A DNA stretch of 64,000 nucleotides, taken from the NCBI RefSeq assembly GCF_000794385.1, contig NZ_JTJB01000003.1, positions 186,001 to 250,000 of the forward strand. Reading direction: 5' to 3'. A program made the position numbers and the translations under genes. The DNA comes from Thermus sp. 2.9 (GTDB lineage: Bacteria; Deinococcota; Deinococci; Deinococcales; Thermaceae). Each line of letters begins with the position of its first letter. The first letter of the stretch is position 1. The notes below the pieces were generated by a model, which worked only from the letters and a program-made list of their open reading frames with translations, made no database searches and was not told the origin of the DNA. Positions 45,569 through 54,182 of the stretch are shown one piece after another.

Positions 45569-45812
45569 CTTTACCTCCTAAACGGGCCCAAAGGGCTTCG
45601 GCAAGCGCCTTAGCCCCGGCCCCGGCGAAGCGCCGGAGCTTCTTTTCCATCCAGCAGTCCGGGTTGTCGGGGCAGACGTAGGCTCCCCGGCCCGGGAGCT
45701 TGCCCGTGGGGTCCAGCTGGAACCCCTCGGGGGTCATGAGGATGCGCAAAAGCTCCCCTTTAGGCCGCCTCCTGCGGCAGGCCACGCACATGCGCAAGGG
45801 GACGTGCCGCAT
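45537..45812 (-). CDS. ylxR: YlxR (DUF448) RNA-binding protein
   Basis: Protein of 91 residues with MRHVPLRMCVACRRRRPKGE, the classic YlxR opening that includes the MCxxC-type signature, and GRGAYVCPDNPDCW. YlxR proteins bind RNA and are linked to transcription or ribosome assembly between nusA and infB. The ATG at 45812 overlaps the nusA stop (TGATG). A GTG 3 nt earlier is also possible. Confidence 0.9.
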   Translation of the reverse strand: MRHVPLRMCVACRRRRPKGELLRILMTPEGFQLDPTGKLPGRGAYVCPDNPDCWMEKKLRRFAGAGAKALAEALWARLGGKDGQSTHLPAG

Positions 45813-46975
45813 CACTCGGAAAGATCCTTGAAGAGCTTCTCAAACTCCTCCCGGGCTCGGCTTGGGGCCGCCGCTTCCTCCTCCGCCGCCCGGCGAATGG
45901 CCTCGTCCAGATCGGAGATCTCCGCCTCCTCAAAGTGGATGTCGTAGCCGGTGAGCTTGGAGGCCAGGCGCACGTTCTGGCCGCCGGTGCCGATGGCCAG
46001 GGAGTGCTGGTCCTTGGTCACCTTCACCCGGGCCTTCTTGGCCTCGGGGTCCAGCTCGATGGAGCCCACCTCGGCGGGGGAGAGGGCGTTGCGGATGAAC
46101 TCCTTGGGGTCCTTGGACCAAAGGATGATGTCCACCTTTTCCCGGCCCAGCTCCGCGGAAACCGCCTGGATCCGCTGCCCCTTGTGGCCGATGCAGGCCC
46201 CGATGGGGTCCACGTTGGGGTTGTGGCTCATCACCGCCACCTTGCTGCGGCGGCCCGGCTCCCGGGCGATGGCCTTGATCTCCACGATGCCTTCGGCGAT
46301 CTCGGGCACCTCCTGCTTCAGGATGTGCTCCAGCAGCTTCTCGTGGGCCCTGCTCACGATGAGGGAAGGCCCCTTGGCGGAGCGGTCTACCTTCTTCAAG
46401 TAGACCTTGAGCCGTTGCCCGGGGTAGTACTTCTCCGTGGGGATCTGCTCGCTTTTGGGCAGGTAGGCCTCGCCCCGGCCCAACTCCACGAAGACGTTGC
46501 CCCGGTTGTCCACCCGGGTCACCACCCCGGTGAGGACCTGCCCCTCCTTGTCCTTGTACTCGTTGTAGATGCGGTTGCGCTCGGACTCCTTGAGGCGCTG
46601 GGTGAGGATCTGCCGCAGGTCCTGGATGGCCATGCGGGAAAGCCCCTCCGGGTCAATGGGGAACTCCATCTCGTCCCCCACCTGGACCTCGGGGTCGTAC
46701 TGGAGGGCCTCGGAGAGGGCGATTTCCTTGTCCGGGTCCTCCACCTTTTCCACCACCCGGCGCACCTCCACCATCTCAATCCGCCCCGTCTGGGGGTCAA
46801 TGTACACGTCCACCTCGGGGCCCTTGCCGGCGTCCACCTCTTCCTTGCGGTAGCCCTTCTGCCGCTTGATGTAGGCCTTGCGCAGGGCTTCCTTGAAGGC
46901 CTCGAGGACCTCCTCGGTGGTCACGCCCCGCTCCAAGGCTAGCTGTTGCATGGCGTCAATGAATTCCCGGTTCAT
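45812..46975 (-). CDS. nusA: Transcription elongation factor NusA
   Basis: Protein of 387 residues that binds RNA polymerase and controls pausing, termination and antitermination. N-terminal domain MNREFIDAMQQLALERGVTT, S1 domain with VLTGVVTRVDNRGNVFVELG, and the two KH domains with NVDPIGACIGHKGQRIQAVS and AIGTGGQNVRLASKLTGYD. The acidic C-terminal repeats of E. coli NusA are absent, as is usual outside gamma-proteobacteria. It is second in the operon after rimP. Confidence 0.96.
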   Translation of the reverse strand: MNREFIDAMQQLALERGVTTEEVLEAFKEALRKAYIKRQKGYRKEEVDAGKGPEVDVYIDPQTGRIEMVEVRRVVEKVEDPDKEIALSEALQYDPEVQVGDEMEFPIDPEGLSRMAIQDLRQILTQRLKESERNRIYNEYKDKEGQVLTGVVTRVDNRGNVFVELGRGEAYLPKSEQIPTEKYYPGQRLKVYLKKVDRSAKGPSLIVSRAHEKLLEHILKQEVPEIAEGIVEIKAIAREPGRRSKVAVMSHNPNVDPIGACIGHKGQRIQAVSAELGREKVDIILWSKDPKEFIRNALSPAEVGSIELDPEAKKARVKVTKDQHSLAIGTGGQNVRLASKLTGYDIHFEEAEISDLDEAIRRAAEEEAAAPSRAREEFEKLFKDLSE

Positions 46976-46983
46976 GTTCCCTC

Positions 46984-47415
46984 CTACCTAGGCTCCTCGG
47001 GCCACTCGGCCAGGTTGGCGCGGAAGGTGCCGATCTTGAGGCGCTTTTCCTCCGGGCCCACCTGGAAGACCACCTCTTCCCCCTCCACCCTGAGGATCCG
47101 CCCCACGAAGCCCTCGGGCCCGGGCACCTTGGCCTTCAGGCCCTGGAAGCGCTCAAAGTGGCGGCGGGTGAAGAGGGGGCGCTTGGGCCCGGGGGACTCC
47201 ACCAAAAGCCGGTAGCTTCCAGGGATGGGGTCTTCCCGGTCCAAGGCGGCCTCAATGTGGCGGCTTGCCCGTTCCAGGTCGGCCACGGTGATGGGCTTCT
47301 CGTCCAGGCGTTCCAGGCGCACCAGGACCTCCCCCGGGGCTTCCCTCACCTCCAGGACCTGGAGGCCCAAGGCCTCCACCGCCTCTTCCACCAACCGCCA
47401 AAGGTCCACAGGCAC
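46984..47415 (-). CDS. rimP: Ribosome maturation factor RimP
   Basis: Protein of about 143 residues required for 30S assembly. Conserved segments are LWRLVEEAVEALGLQVLEVR, the middle ITVADLERASRHIEAALD and VESPGPKRPLFTRRHFERF, which is typical of RimP. The start is uncertain. The GTG at 47415 has GGAGGTGG just upstream and fits the family N-terminus; a GTG at 47433 would add six residues, and a GTG at 47409 would remove two. It is first gene of the nusA operon. Confidence 0.88.
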   Translation of the reverse strand: MPVDLWRLVEEAVEALGLQVLEVREAPGEVLVRLERLDEKPITVADLERASRHIEAALDREDPIPGSYRLLVESPGPKRPLFTRRHFERFQGLKAKVPGPEGFVGRILRVEGEEVVFQVGPEEKRLKIGTFRANLAEWPEEPR

Positions 47416-47484
47416 CTCCCCACCTCCCTTCACAAAGGAAGGGTGGGCTTACACCCACCCCCCTCCCTTGGGAGCACTGGGCTC

Positions 47485-47514
47485 AGTTTACACCCAAGGG
47501 GCGCTTGACTACAA
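47485..47514 (-). promoter_or_regulatory. Promoter of the rimP-nusA-ylxR-infB operon
   Basis: On the minus strand: -35 TTGTAG (47509-47514), 18-bp spacer, -10 TAAACT (47485-47490). The leader of about 65 nt contains GGGTGGGTGTAAGCCCACCC, which can form a hairpin before the rimP start. Its -35 overlaps the -35 of the divergent ssrA promoter by 2 bp. Confidence 0.6.
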
Positions 47515-47534
47515 CCCCTTTAGCCTGGTACACT
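47505..47534 (+). promoter_or_regulatory. Promoter of ssrA
   Basis: -35 TTGACT (47505-47510), 18-bp spacer, -10 TACACT (47529-47534). The start would be near 47541, leaving a 5' extension of about 25 nt to be removed by RNase P. Confidence 0.75.
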
Positions 47535-47565
47535 CAAGGTTGCCGGTCCGAACCCGGCCCATCGT

Positions 47566-47916
47566 GGGGGTGAACGGTCTCGACGGGGGTCGCCGAGGGC
47601 GTGGCTGCGCGCCGAGGTGCGGGTGGCCTCGTAAAAACCCGCAAAAGAATAAAGGCCAACAAGCCTGCTTACGCCCTCGCGGCTTAATGACCGCGACCTC
47701 GCCCGGAAGCCCCGCCGGGGGCTCGCCGGAAGCGGGGACACGAAACCCGGCTAGCCGAGGGCAAGGCCCCGTAGCCCGAGGCGAACTTTAACGGGGCTCG
47801 CTCCTGGCCGCCCGTCCGCGGGCCAAGCCAGGAGGACATCTAAAGCGCGGACTACGCGCGTAGACGCCCGCCGTAGGGACCTTCGGACGGGGGTTCAACT
47901 CCCCCCACCTCCACCA
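47566..47916 (+). ncRNA. ssrA: Transfer-messenger RNA (tmRNA)
   Basis: RNA of 351 nt for rescue of stalled ribosomes. The 5' GGGGGTG pairs with the 3' CACCTCC to form the tRNA-like acceptor stem, with the encoded CCA at 47914-47916 and a T-arm loop of the GGTTCAACTCC type. The tag frame GCC AAC AAG CCT GCT TAC GCC CTC GCG GCT TAA (47655-47687) encodes ANKPAYALAA, and the last residues YALAA are the standard protease signal. The resume codon is inferred. GC-rich pseudoknots flank the tag. Confidence 0.95.
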
Positions 47917-47919
47917 AAG

Positions 47920-47950
47920 GGGGCGCCCCAAGGGGCGCCCCATCCTTATT
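47920..47950 (+). terminator. Terminator of ssrA
   Basis: GGGGCGCCCC AA GGGGCGCCCC (47920-47941) forms a 10-bp stem. It is followed by ATCCTTATT, a moderate T-rich tail, 3 nt after the tmRNA CCA end. Confidence 0.75.
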
Positions 47951-47985
47951 GCGTGGCAGAGGACACACCTACCGGCGGGTCTTGC

Positions 47986-47991
47986 TAAAGT
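47986..47991 (+). promoter_or_regulatory. -10 box (TAAAGT) upstream of the FMN riboswitch
   Basis: TAAAGT would start transcription near 47998, about 14 nt before the riboswitch P1 stem. The -35 region is poor. Confidence 0.45.
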
Positions 47992-48011
47992 GAAGGGGGT
48001 GCCTTGGGCAC

Positions 48012-48126
48012 CTCCTTCGGGGCGGGGTGGAAGTCCCCACCGGCGGTGAAAGCCCGCGAAGCCCCCTTGGGGCCCGACCCGGTGGAATTCCGGGGCCGAC
48101 GGTGAAAGTCCGGATGGGAGAAGGAG
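48012..48126 (+). promoter_or_regulatory. FMN riboswitch (RFN element)
   Basis: All RFN hallmarks are present in order: TTCGGGGCGGGGTGGAAGTC, CCCACCGGCGGTGAAAGCCC, GTGGAATTCCGGGGCCGACG, GTGAAAGTCCGGATGGGAG. CTCCTT (48012-48017) pairs with AAGGAG (48121-48126) to close P1. That 3' strand is also the Shine-Dalgarno sequence of ribD, 6 nt before its TTG. FMN binding would therefore hide the ribosome-binding site, which points to translational control. Confidence 0.95.
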
Positions 48127-48132
48127 GGCCGT

Positions 48133-49266
48133 TTGCGCGAACTGGACGAGCGCTTTCTCCGTAGAGCTTTGCAACTGGCGGAACGGGCCCGCGGCCACAC
48201 CAGCCCTAACCCTTTGGTGGGGGCGGTGCTGGTGCGGGAAGGCCGGGTTGTGGGCGAGGGGTACCACCCCAAGGCGGGGGAGCCCCACGCCGAGGTCTTC
48301 GCCCTGCGGCAGGCGGGGGAGTTTGCCCGGGGGGCCACGGCCTACGTGACCCTCGAGCCCTGCGACCACTTCGGCCGCACCCCCCCTTGTTCCTTGGCCC
48401 TACTGCAGGCGGGGGTGGCCCGGGTGGTGGTGGCGGCGCGGGACGAGAACCCCATCGCCCGGGGGGGGGTGGAGCGGTTAAGGCAAGCCGGCGTCCAGGT
48501 GGAGGAGGGCCTTTTGGCGGAGGAGGCCCGCCTCCAAAACGAGGCCTTCTTTACCGGGCAGAGGAAGGGGAGGCCCTTTGTCCTCCTAAAGGCGGCCTTG
48601 ACCTTGGACGGGAAGGTGGCGGCCCTGTCCGGGGACGCCCGCTACGTTTCCTCCGAGGCGAGCCGCCGGGTGGCCCACGCCTACCGCCAGTGGCTCCCCG
48701 CAGTGGCGGTGGGGGTGGGCACCGTGCTCCAAGACGACCCCGCCCTCACCGTGCGCCACCCCGACTTCCGCCCCTTCCCCCACATGCTGGAGCCCCCGCC
48801 CCTTAGGGACCCCTTAAAGGTGGTCCTGGACACGGAGGCCCGCACGCCCCCCACCGCCCGCCTCTTCGCCCCGGGGCCTCGAGGCGAGCCCGCCCGGGTC
48901 CTGGTCCTGGTGGGCCAAGGCGCCCCCAAGGAGCGGGTCGTGGCCTTGGAGCGGGCGGGGGCGCGGGTGGCGGAGCTTCCCCGGGAAGGGGGCCGGGTGA
49001 GCCTGGAGGCCGCCTTGGCCTTCTTGTGGGAGGAGGGGATAGACGGGGTCCTCCTGGAGGGGGGGCCGAGGCTCGCCGGGGCCTTCCTCGCCCGGGGCCT
49101 GGTGGACAAGGTGGCCCTCTTCCTGGCCCCCAAGCTCCTGGGGGAGGGGAGGGGCCTTTTGGAAGGGGTGGCCGCCTCCAGGGTGGAGGAGGCCCTTCGG
49201 CTCCGTTTGGCGCGGCGGGAGTGGCTTGGGGAAGACCTTTGGCTGGAAGGCTACCTGGAGGTGTGA
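48133..49266 (+). CDS. ribD: RibD, bifunctional pyrimidine deaminase/reductase
   Basis: Protein of 377 residues for two steps of riboflavin synthesis. The N-terminal deaminase domain has the zinc site HAEVFAL and LEPCDHFGRTPPC. The C-terminal reductase domain has LLKAALTLDGKVAALSGDAR and the GVGTVLQDDPALTVR NADPH-binding region. A TTG start is used: the ribosome-binding site AGGAGG is 5 nt upstream and the in-frame sequence begins there. The start of RELDERFLRRALQLAERARG fits the family. It is directly controlled by the riboswitch. Confidence 0.95.
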   Translation: MRELDERFLRRALQLAERARGHTSPNPLVGAVLVREGRVVGEGYHPKAGEPHAEVFALRQAGEFARGATAYVTLEPCDHFGRTPPCSLALLQAGVARVVVAARDENPIARGGVERLRQAGVQVEEGLLAEEARLQNEAFFTGQRKGRPFVLLKAALTLDGKVAALSGDARYVSSEASRRVAHAYRQWLPAVAVGVGTVLQDDPALTVRHPDFRPFPHMLEPPPLRDPLKVVLDTEARTPPTARLFAPGPRGEPARVLVLVGQGAPKERVVALERAGARVAELPREGGRVSLEAALAFLWEEGIDGVLLEGGPRLAGAFLARGLVDKVALFLAPKLLGEGRGLLEGVAASRVEEALRLRLARREWLGEDLWLEGYLEV

Positions 49267-49851
49267 GTGTTCACGGGACTGGTGGAGGAAACTGGCGAGA
49301 TCGTGCGGGTGGAGGAAGGCCCTTTCCTCCGGGTCCGGGTGGCCGCCCGGGAGGTCCTCACCGATTTGAAGGTGGGGGACTCGGTGGCGGTGGACGGGGT
49401 CTGCCTCACGGCGGTGGCGGTGGATGGGGAGGGGTTTTGGGTGGAGCTCGCCCAGGAGACCCTGCGCCGCACCGCCCCCACCTGGCGGGTGGGGCATCGG
49501 CCCAACCTGGAAAGGGCCCTAAGGGTGGGGGACCGGCTTGGGGGGCACTTCGTCACCGGGCACGTGGACGGGGTGGCGGAGCTGGTAGGGGTGCGGGAGG
49601 CCCCGGGGGCTAAGGACTTCTTCTTCCGCCCCCCTGGGCCCCTCGCCCGGTACATCGCGGAAAAGGGGAGCGTGGCCTTAAATGGCGTTTCCCTCACGGT
49701 GGCGGGCCTCGAGGGGGAAGCCTTTTGGGTCACCCTCATCCCCCACACCCTTAAGGTGACCAACCTGGGAAGCCTTCGGGTGGGGGACAAGGTGAACCTG
49801 GAGGTGGACCTCATCGCCCGCTACGTGGAGCGGCTTCTTGGGAGGGCGTGA
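49267..49851 (+). CDS. ribE: Riboflavin synthase alpha chain
   Basis: Protein of 194 residues made of two similar lumazine-binding repeats. The first opens [19 protein letters not shown] with [15 protein letters not shown]. The second begins [15 protein letters not shown] and contains [15 protein letters not shown]. The N-terminal MFTG and the conserved Cys in GVCLT are typical. It makes riboflavin from two lumazine molecules. It begins with a GTG immediately after the ribD stop. Confidence 0.95.
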   Translation: MFTGLVEETGEIVRVEEGPFLRVRVAAREVLTDLKVGDSVAVDGVCLTAVAVDGEGFWVELAQETLRRTAPTWRVGHRPNLERALRVGDRLGGHFVTGHVDGVAELVGVREAPGAKDFFFRPPGPLARYIAEKGSVALNGVSLTVAGLEGEAFWVTLIPHTLKVTNLGSLRVGDKVNLEVDLIARYVERLLGRA

Positions 49852-51050
49852 TGGAAGGGCTGGCAAGCGTCAAAGAGCTTCTGGAAGAACTCCGAAAGGG
49901 CCGCCCGGTGATCCTGGTGGACGACGAGGACCGGGAGAACGAGGGCGACCTCATCATGGCGGCGGAGCACGTGACCCCGGAGTGGGTAAACTTCATGCTT
50001 CGGGAGTGCCGGGGCCTCCTTTGCGTGGCCCTCACGGAGGAAAGGGCCAAGGCCCTGGACCTGCCCCTCATGGTGGAGAAGAACCAAGACCCCCAGGGCA
50101 CCCGCTTCACGGTGAGCGTGGACGCCCGGGGCACCACCACCGGGATCTCCGCCTTTGAGCGGGCGGCCACCATAAGGCTTTTGGCCGACCCTGAGGCCAC
50201 GGCCCAGGACTTCCGCCGCCCGGGGCACATCTTTCCCCTGGTGGCCCGCCCTGGCGGAGTGTTGCGCCGCGCCGGGCACACCGAGGCCACGGTGGACCTC
50301 CTGCGCCTCGCCGGGCTCACCCCGGTGGGGAGCCTCATTGAGGTCCTCAAGGAGGACGGCACCATGGCCCGGCTTCCGGACCTGCTCCGCTTCGCCCAAG
50401 GGCACGGCCTCAAGGTGGGCACCATCGCCGACCTCATCCGCTACCGCTTGGAGAAGGGGGACCTGTACGTGCGCCGGGAGGCGGAGGCCCTTCTTCCCAC
50501 CCGCTTCGGGGAGTTCCGCATTCTGGGGTACCGGGACACCCTCACGGGGGAGGAGCACGCCGCCTTGGTCATGGGGAGCTGGGAGCCGGAGGAGCCCATC
50601 TTGGTGCGCATGCACTCCGAGTGCCTCACGGGGGACGCCCTCCACTCCCTGCGGTGCGACTGCGGCTTTCAACGGGACCTGGCCCTGGAGCGCATCGCCC
50701 AGGAGGGGAAGGGGGTCTTGGTCTACCTGCGCCAGGAGGGGCGGGGGATTGGCCTCATCAACAAGATCCGCGCCTACCATCTTCAGGACCAGGGCCTGGA
50801 CACGGTGGAGGCCAACCTGGCCCTGGGCTTTCCCCCGGACCTCCGCGACTACGGGGTGGGGGCGCAGATCCTCTATGACCTTGGGGTGCGGAAGATGCGC
50901 CTTTTAACCAACAACCCCCGCAAGGTAAAGGCCCTCTCCGGCTTCGGCATAGAGATCGTGGAGCGCCTGCCCTTGCGGGCCGGGGATAACCCCTTCAACG
51001 AGCGCTACCTGCAGGCCAAAAAGGAGAAGCTGGGCCACTGGATGGACTAG
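49851..51050 (+). CDS. ribBA: RibBA, DHBP synthase / GTP cyclohydrolase II
   Basis: Bifunctional enzyme of 399 residues that starts both branches of the riboflavin pathway. The N-terminal DHBP synthase has [20 protein letters not shown] and [20 protein letters not shown]. The C-terminal cyclohydrolase II has the zinc cysteines in [19 protein letters not shown] and the [16 protein letters not shown] motif. The ATG at 49851 overlaps the ribE stop (TGATG); a GTG lies 3 nt upstream. Lumazine synthase (ribH) is not in this operon. Confidence 0.95.
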   Translation: MEGLASVKELLEELRKGRPVILVDDEDRENEGDLIMAAEHVTPEWVNFMLRECRGLLCVALTEERAKALDLPLMVEKNQDPQGTRFTVSVDARGTTTGISAFERAATIRLLADPEATAQDFRRPGHIFPLVARPGGVLRRAGHTEATVDLLRLAGLTPVGSLIEVLKEDGTMARLPDLLRFAQGHGLKVGTIADLIRYRLEKGDLYVRREAEALLPTRFGEFRILGYRDTLTGEEHAALVMGSWEPEEPILVRMHSECLTGDALHSLRCDCGFQRDLALERIAQEGKGVLVYLRQEGRGIGLINKIRAYHLQDQGLDTVEANLALGFPPDLRDYGVGAQILYDLGVRKMRLLTNNPRKVKALSGFGIEIVERLPLRAGDNPFNERYLQAKKEKLGHWMD

Positions 51051-51051
51051 G

Positions 51052-53178
51052 ATGCCCCGGGGGGTGCTCCTCTTAAGGGTTTCCGTTATCCTCCTGCTCC
51101 TCCTTGCCTTCCTAGACCCACGCCTGCCCCTAAGGGGGCGGGTGGCGTACCTTTTGGACTTCTCCCCCTCGGCCCGGGAAGGGGTCTTCGCCCTGGCCCC
51201 CAGGCTTCCCAAGGGCGGGGTCTACCTGGCATTCGCCGGGGAGGTGGCCCGGCTTCCCTCGCCCTTGGCCCGGCGGCTGGACCTGGGGGAGGGGACGGAC
51301 GTGCGCCGGGCCCTGGAGGCGGCCCTCCGCCTGGGGGTGGACCAGGTGGTTCTGGTGTCCGACGGACTTTTCCCTCCGGTGCCCTCCCCCCTTCCCCTGG
51401 ACGCCCTTTACGTTCCCCCAAAGCCCTTCGTGGCGGTAAGCCTCCTTCCGCCCCCCTTTCCCCTCCTCGGGGAGACCGTGGGGGTGCGGGTGGTCCTCGA
51501 GGCGCCCGTCCCGGCGGCGGCCCGCCTCCTTGTGGAGGGGCCCGGGGGGGCGTGGGAACGGGAGGTGCGGGTGGAGGGGGTGCGGGTCCTCACCTACACC
51601 TTTCCCCTCTGGGAACGGGCGGAGGTGCGGGCGGAGGCGGAGGGTTCTTGGGGGAGGAGCGAGGCCCGGGTGGGGGTGGTGCCCGCCGATCAGGCCCGGG
51701 CCCTGGTCCTGGGGGACCCGGCCCTGGCCCGCCGCCTCCGGGCCCAGGGCTTCCAGGTTTCGGAGGGCCCGTTTCGCCTTCCCCTGGAGGCGGACCTGGT
51801 GGCGGTGGGCCTCGGGGTCTTGGACCTGCCCGAGGGGGCGCCTGAGGCCCTTCGGGACTACCTGCGGCGGGGCGGCGGCCTCCTCTTCACCGCCACCCCT
51901 AGGGGGCTTTTCTTCGGGGGCTGGGACCGGGCCCTGCCCGACGAGCTTCCCCTGAAGCCCGTAGGGCGGCAAGGGGCAGCCTTGGTCCTGGTCCTGGACA
52001 CCTCGGGGAGCATGGAGGGGGAGAAGCTGGCGCTGGCGGTGGCGGCGGCCTTGGAGCTGGTGAAAAGCGCCGCCCCCGAGGACTACCTGGGGGTGGTGGT
52101 CTTCGCCTCGGGACACAGGGTCCTCTTCCCCCCCAGGCCCATGACCGACCGGGCCAAGAAGGAGGCGGAAAGCCTCCTCCTCTCCTTGAGGGCGGGCGGG
52201 GGCACCGTGCTCGGCGGGGCCTTCCGGGAGGCGGTGCGGCTTCTAGAGGGGGTGCCCGTGGGGCGCAAGGGGGTTTTGGTCCTCACGGACGGCCTCCTCT
52301 CCGACCCCAAGGAGCCCATCTTGGCCCTGGCGGAAAGGGCTGGCCTCGAGGTCTCCGCCATCGCCCTCGGGGCCGACGCCGACGCCCCCTTCCTGGAGGA
52401 CCTCGCCACACGGGGCGGGGGCCGCTTCTACCGGGCGGCCACGGCCCGGGAGCTTCCCCGCCTTTTCCTCCGGGAGGGGCAGGAGGTCTTCGGGAAGGGG
52501 GCGGTGGAGGGGCGGTTTCCCCTGGAGGCCCTTCCCCACCCCCTCACGGAGGGCTTCGCCTTCCCGCCCCTTTCCGTGCTCCTCCCAGCCCGGGCCGAGC
52601 CGTGGGCCGAGGTGCTCTTAAAAAGCGGGGAGCGGGTGGTGTTGGCCGTGGGGGAAAGGGGCGAGGGGCGGGTGGCGGCCCTGGCCACGGACCTCTCCCG
52701 CTCCTGGCGGGACTTTGAGGAAGCCTCCGCCTTCCTCGGGGGGCTTGCCCGCTACCTCATGGGGGTGGGGCGGGTCCTGGCCCTTCACACCTACCCCGAG
52801 GGGGAGGGGGTGCGGGTGGTGGCCTTGGGGCGGCTGGAAGCCCCCAGGCTTTTGGTGGAGGGGATGGAGGTGCCCATGGTGCCCACGGGGGCCCTGCGCT
52901 TTGAGGCCCATGTGGAAGCTCCCGGGGTCCTCCTGGACGGCAAGCGGCGCATTCCCCTGGCCCTTCCCCTGCCCGGGGAGTGGACCCCTCGGGACGGGGA
53001 GGCCACCTTGAGGGCCATGGCGGAGGCGAGCGGGGGAAGGCTTCTTGGCGCGGAAGACCTCGCCCTCCCGCCCAAAAGGCCCCTTCCCCTAAGGCCCTAC
53101 CTCCTCCTTGCCGCCCTCCTCCTCTTCCTCCTGGAGCGGGTTTGGGAGGCCCGGGTGAGCCGGGCCACACTCCCTTAG
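51052..53178 (+). CDS. VWA-domain membrane protein (BatA-like architecture)
   Basis: Protein of 708 residues. An N-terminal transmembrane segment (about 5-21) is followed by a predicted extracytoplasmic part, a GATase1-like segment (about 215-290) and a von Willebrand A domain near 305-470 with the MIDAS motif VLVLDTSGSMEGEKLALAV. A further beta-rich region leads to a C-terminal transmembrane segment (about 680-700). VWA plus class I amidotransferase-like domain between two membrane anchors is a common but uncharacterised arrangement. It starts one base after the ribBA stop, so it may be read through from the rib operon. Confidence 0.8.
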   Translation: MPRGVLLLRVSVILLLLLAFLDPRLPLRGRVAYLLDFSPSAREGVFALAPRLPKGGVYLAFAGEVARLPSPLARRLDLGEGTDVRRALEAALRLGVDQVVLVSDGLFPPVPSPLPLDALYVPPKPFVAVSLLPPPFPLLGETVGVRVVLEAPVPAAARLLVEGPGGAWEREVRVEGVRVLTYTFPLWERAEVRAEAEGSWGRSEARVGVVPADQARALVLGDPALARRLRAQGFQVSEGPFRLPLEADLVAVGLGVLDLPEGAPEALRDYLRRGGGLLFTATPRGLFFGGWDRALPDELPLKPVGRQGAALVLVLDTSGSMEGEKLALAVAAALELVKSAAPEDYLGVVVFASGHRVLFPPRPMTDRAKKEAESLLLSLRAGGGTVLGGAFREAVRLLEGVPVGRKGVLVLTDGLLSDPKEPILALAERAGLEVSAIALGADADAPFLEDLATRGGGRFYRAATARELPRLFLREGQEVFGKGAVEGRFPLEALPHPLTEGFAFPPLSVLLPARAEPWAEVLLKSGERVVLAVGERGEGRVAALATDLSRSWRDFEEASAFLGGLARYLMGVGRVLALHTYPEGEGVRVVALGRLEAPRLLVEGMEVPMVPTGALRFEAHVEAPGVLLDGKRRIPLALPLPGEWTPRDGEATLRAMAEASGGRLLGAEDLALPPKRPLPLRPYLLLAALLLFLLERVWEARVSRATLP

Positions 53179-53215
53179 GGAAGCCTCCCTTAGCCTGACA
53201 GGGAAGGAGGTCAGT

Positions 53216-54130
53216 ATGGACCGCAGGCGGTTTATTGGGGTTTCGGCCGGGCTTCTTATGGCCGGGCTTTCCCCCGCTTGGGGGCAGGGCCGCTCCCCCA
53301 AGGGGGTGAACGGGGGCGGGTTTTACCGCTTCGCCCTGGGGCGCATGGCGGTCACCGTCCTCTCCGACGGCCAGTCGGCCCCGGGGCCCCTTCTCCCCAA
53401 CTGGGGGGCGAACCCCGAGCTCCAGGAAACCTTCCGCCGCACCCTGGAGGAAAACTTCCTCAACCCGGATGCCACCCGCAACAACTTCAACCCCGTTCTC
53501 CTGGACCTGGGGGAGGCTAGGCTCTTGGTGGACACGGGCCGAGGGGCGGCGGCGGGGGGGAGGCTGCTGGCCCACCTGGAGCTTGCGGGCTACGCCCCCG
53601 AGGACATCACCCACGTCTTCCTCACCCACGGCCACCCCGACCACATCGGGGGGCTGGTGGATGGCCAGGGAAGGCCGGTCTTCCCCCGGGCGGCCCACCT
53701 CATGGGCCGGGTGGACCTGGACTACTGGCTCAAAAACCCCACCCCCGCGGTGGAGCGAGCCCTCCTGCCCCTACGGGACCGCATCCGCCCCGTGGAGGAC
53801 GGGGAGGAGGTCCTGCCCGGGGTGAGGGCCGTGGCCTCCTACGGGCATACCCCGGGGCACATGAGCCTCGAGGCCCTCTCGGAGGGGAAGAAGCTTTTCA
53901 TCTTCGGCGACGCCGCTGGGCACTACCTCCTCTCCCTGCGCTTCCCCCAGGCCTACCTGGGCTTTGACATGGACAAGGAGCTGGTGGTGCGCACCCGGGC
54001 CCGGCTGTTCCAGAAGGTGAGCGAGGAGAAGACCCTCATCACCGCCTACCACTTCCCCTGGCCCGCCGTGGGCCACCTCCGGCGGGAAGGGGAGGGGTAC
54101 ACCTTCGTCCCCGTCTTCTTTGAGTTCTAG
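53216..54130 (+). CDS. Tat-exported metallo-beta-lactamase-fold hydrolase
   Basis: Protein of 304 residues with a twin-arginine signal (MDRRRFIGVSAGLLMAGLSP, then AWGQ). The metallo-beta-lactamase fold has the metal motif THGHPDHIGG (HxHxDH), a further His in YGHTPGHMSLEAL, and Asp in FIFGDAAGHY. It resembles periplasmic lactonase or quinone-type hydrolases of the superfamily; the substrate is unknown. AAGGAGGTC is a good ribosome-binding site before the ATG. Tat export implies that metals are loaded in the cytoplasm. Confidence 0.85.
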   Translation: MDRRRFIGVSAGLLMAGLSPAWGQGRSPKGVNGGGFYRFALGRMAVTVLSDGQSAPGPLLPNWGANPELQETFRRTLEENFLNPDATRNNFNPVLLDLGEARLLVDTGRGAAAGGRLLAHLELAGYAPEDITHVFLTHGHPDHIGGLVDGQGRPVFPRAAHLMGRVDLDYWLKNPTPAVERALLPLRDRIRPVEDGEEVLPGVRAVASYGHTPGHMSLEALSEGKKLFIFGDAAGHYLLSLRFPQAYLGFDMDKELVVRTRARLFQKVSEEKTLITAYHFPWPAVGHLRREGEGYTFVPVFFEF

Positions 54131-54170
54131 GCGGTGTGCAGATTTCACACGGCCCAAAACGGAAGGGGTT

Positions 54171-54176
54171 TAACCT
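54171..54176 (+). promoter_or_regulatory. -10 box (TAACCT), probably leaderless promoter of the coiled-coil gene
   Basis: TAACCT ends 6 nt before the ATG at 54183. No convincing -35 is visible. Confidence 0.4.
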
Positions 54177-54182
54177 TAGGCC

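Noticed and set aside
44012-45613. 533-codon plus-strand frame across infB
   Set aside because: Antisense shadow of infB, no recognisable motif or ribosome-binding site.
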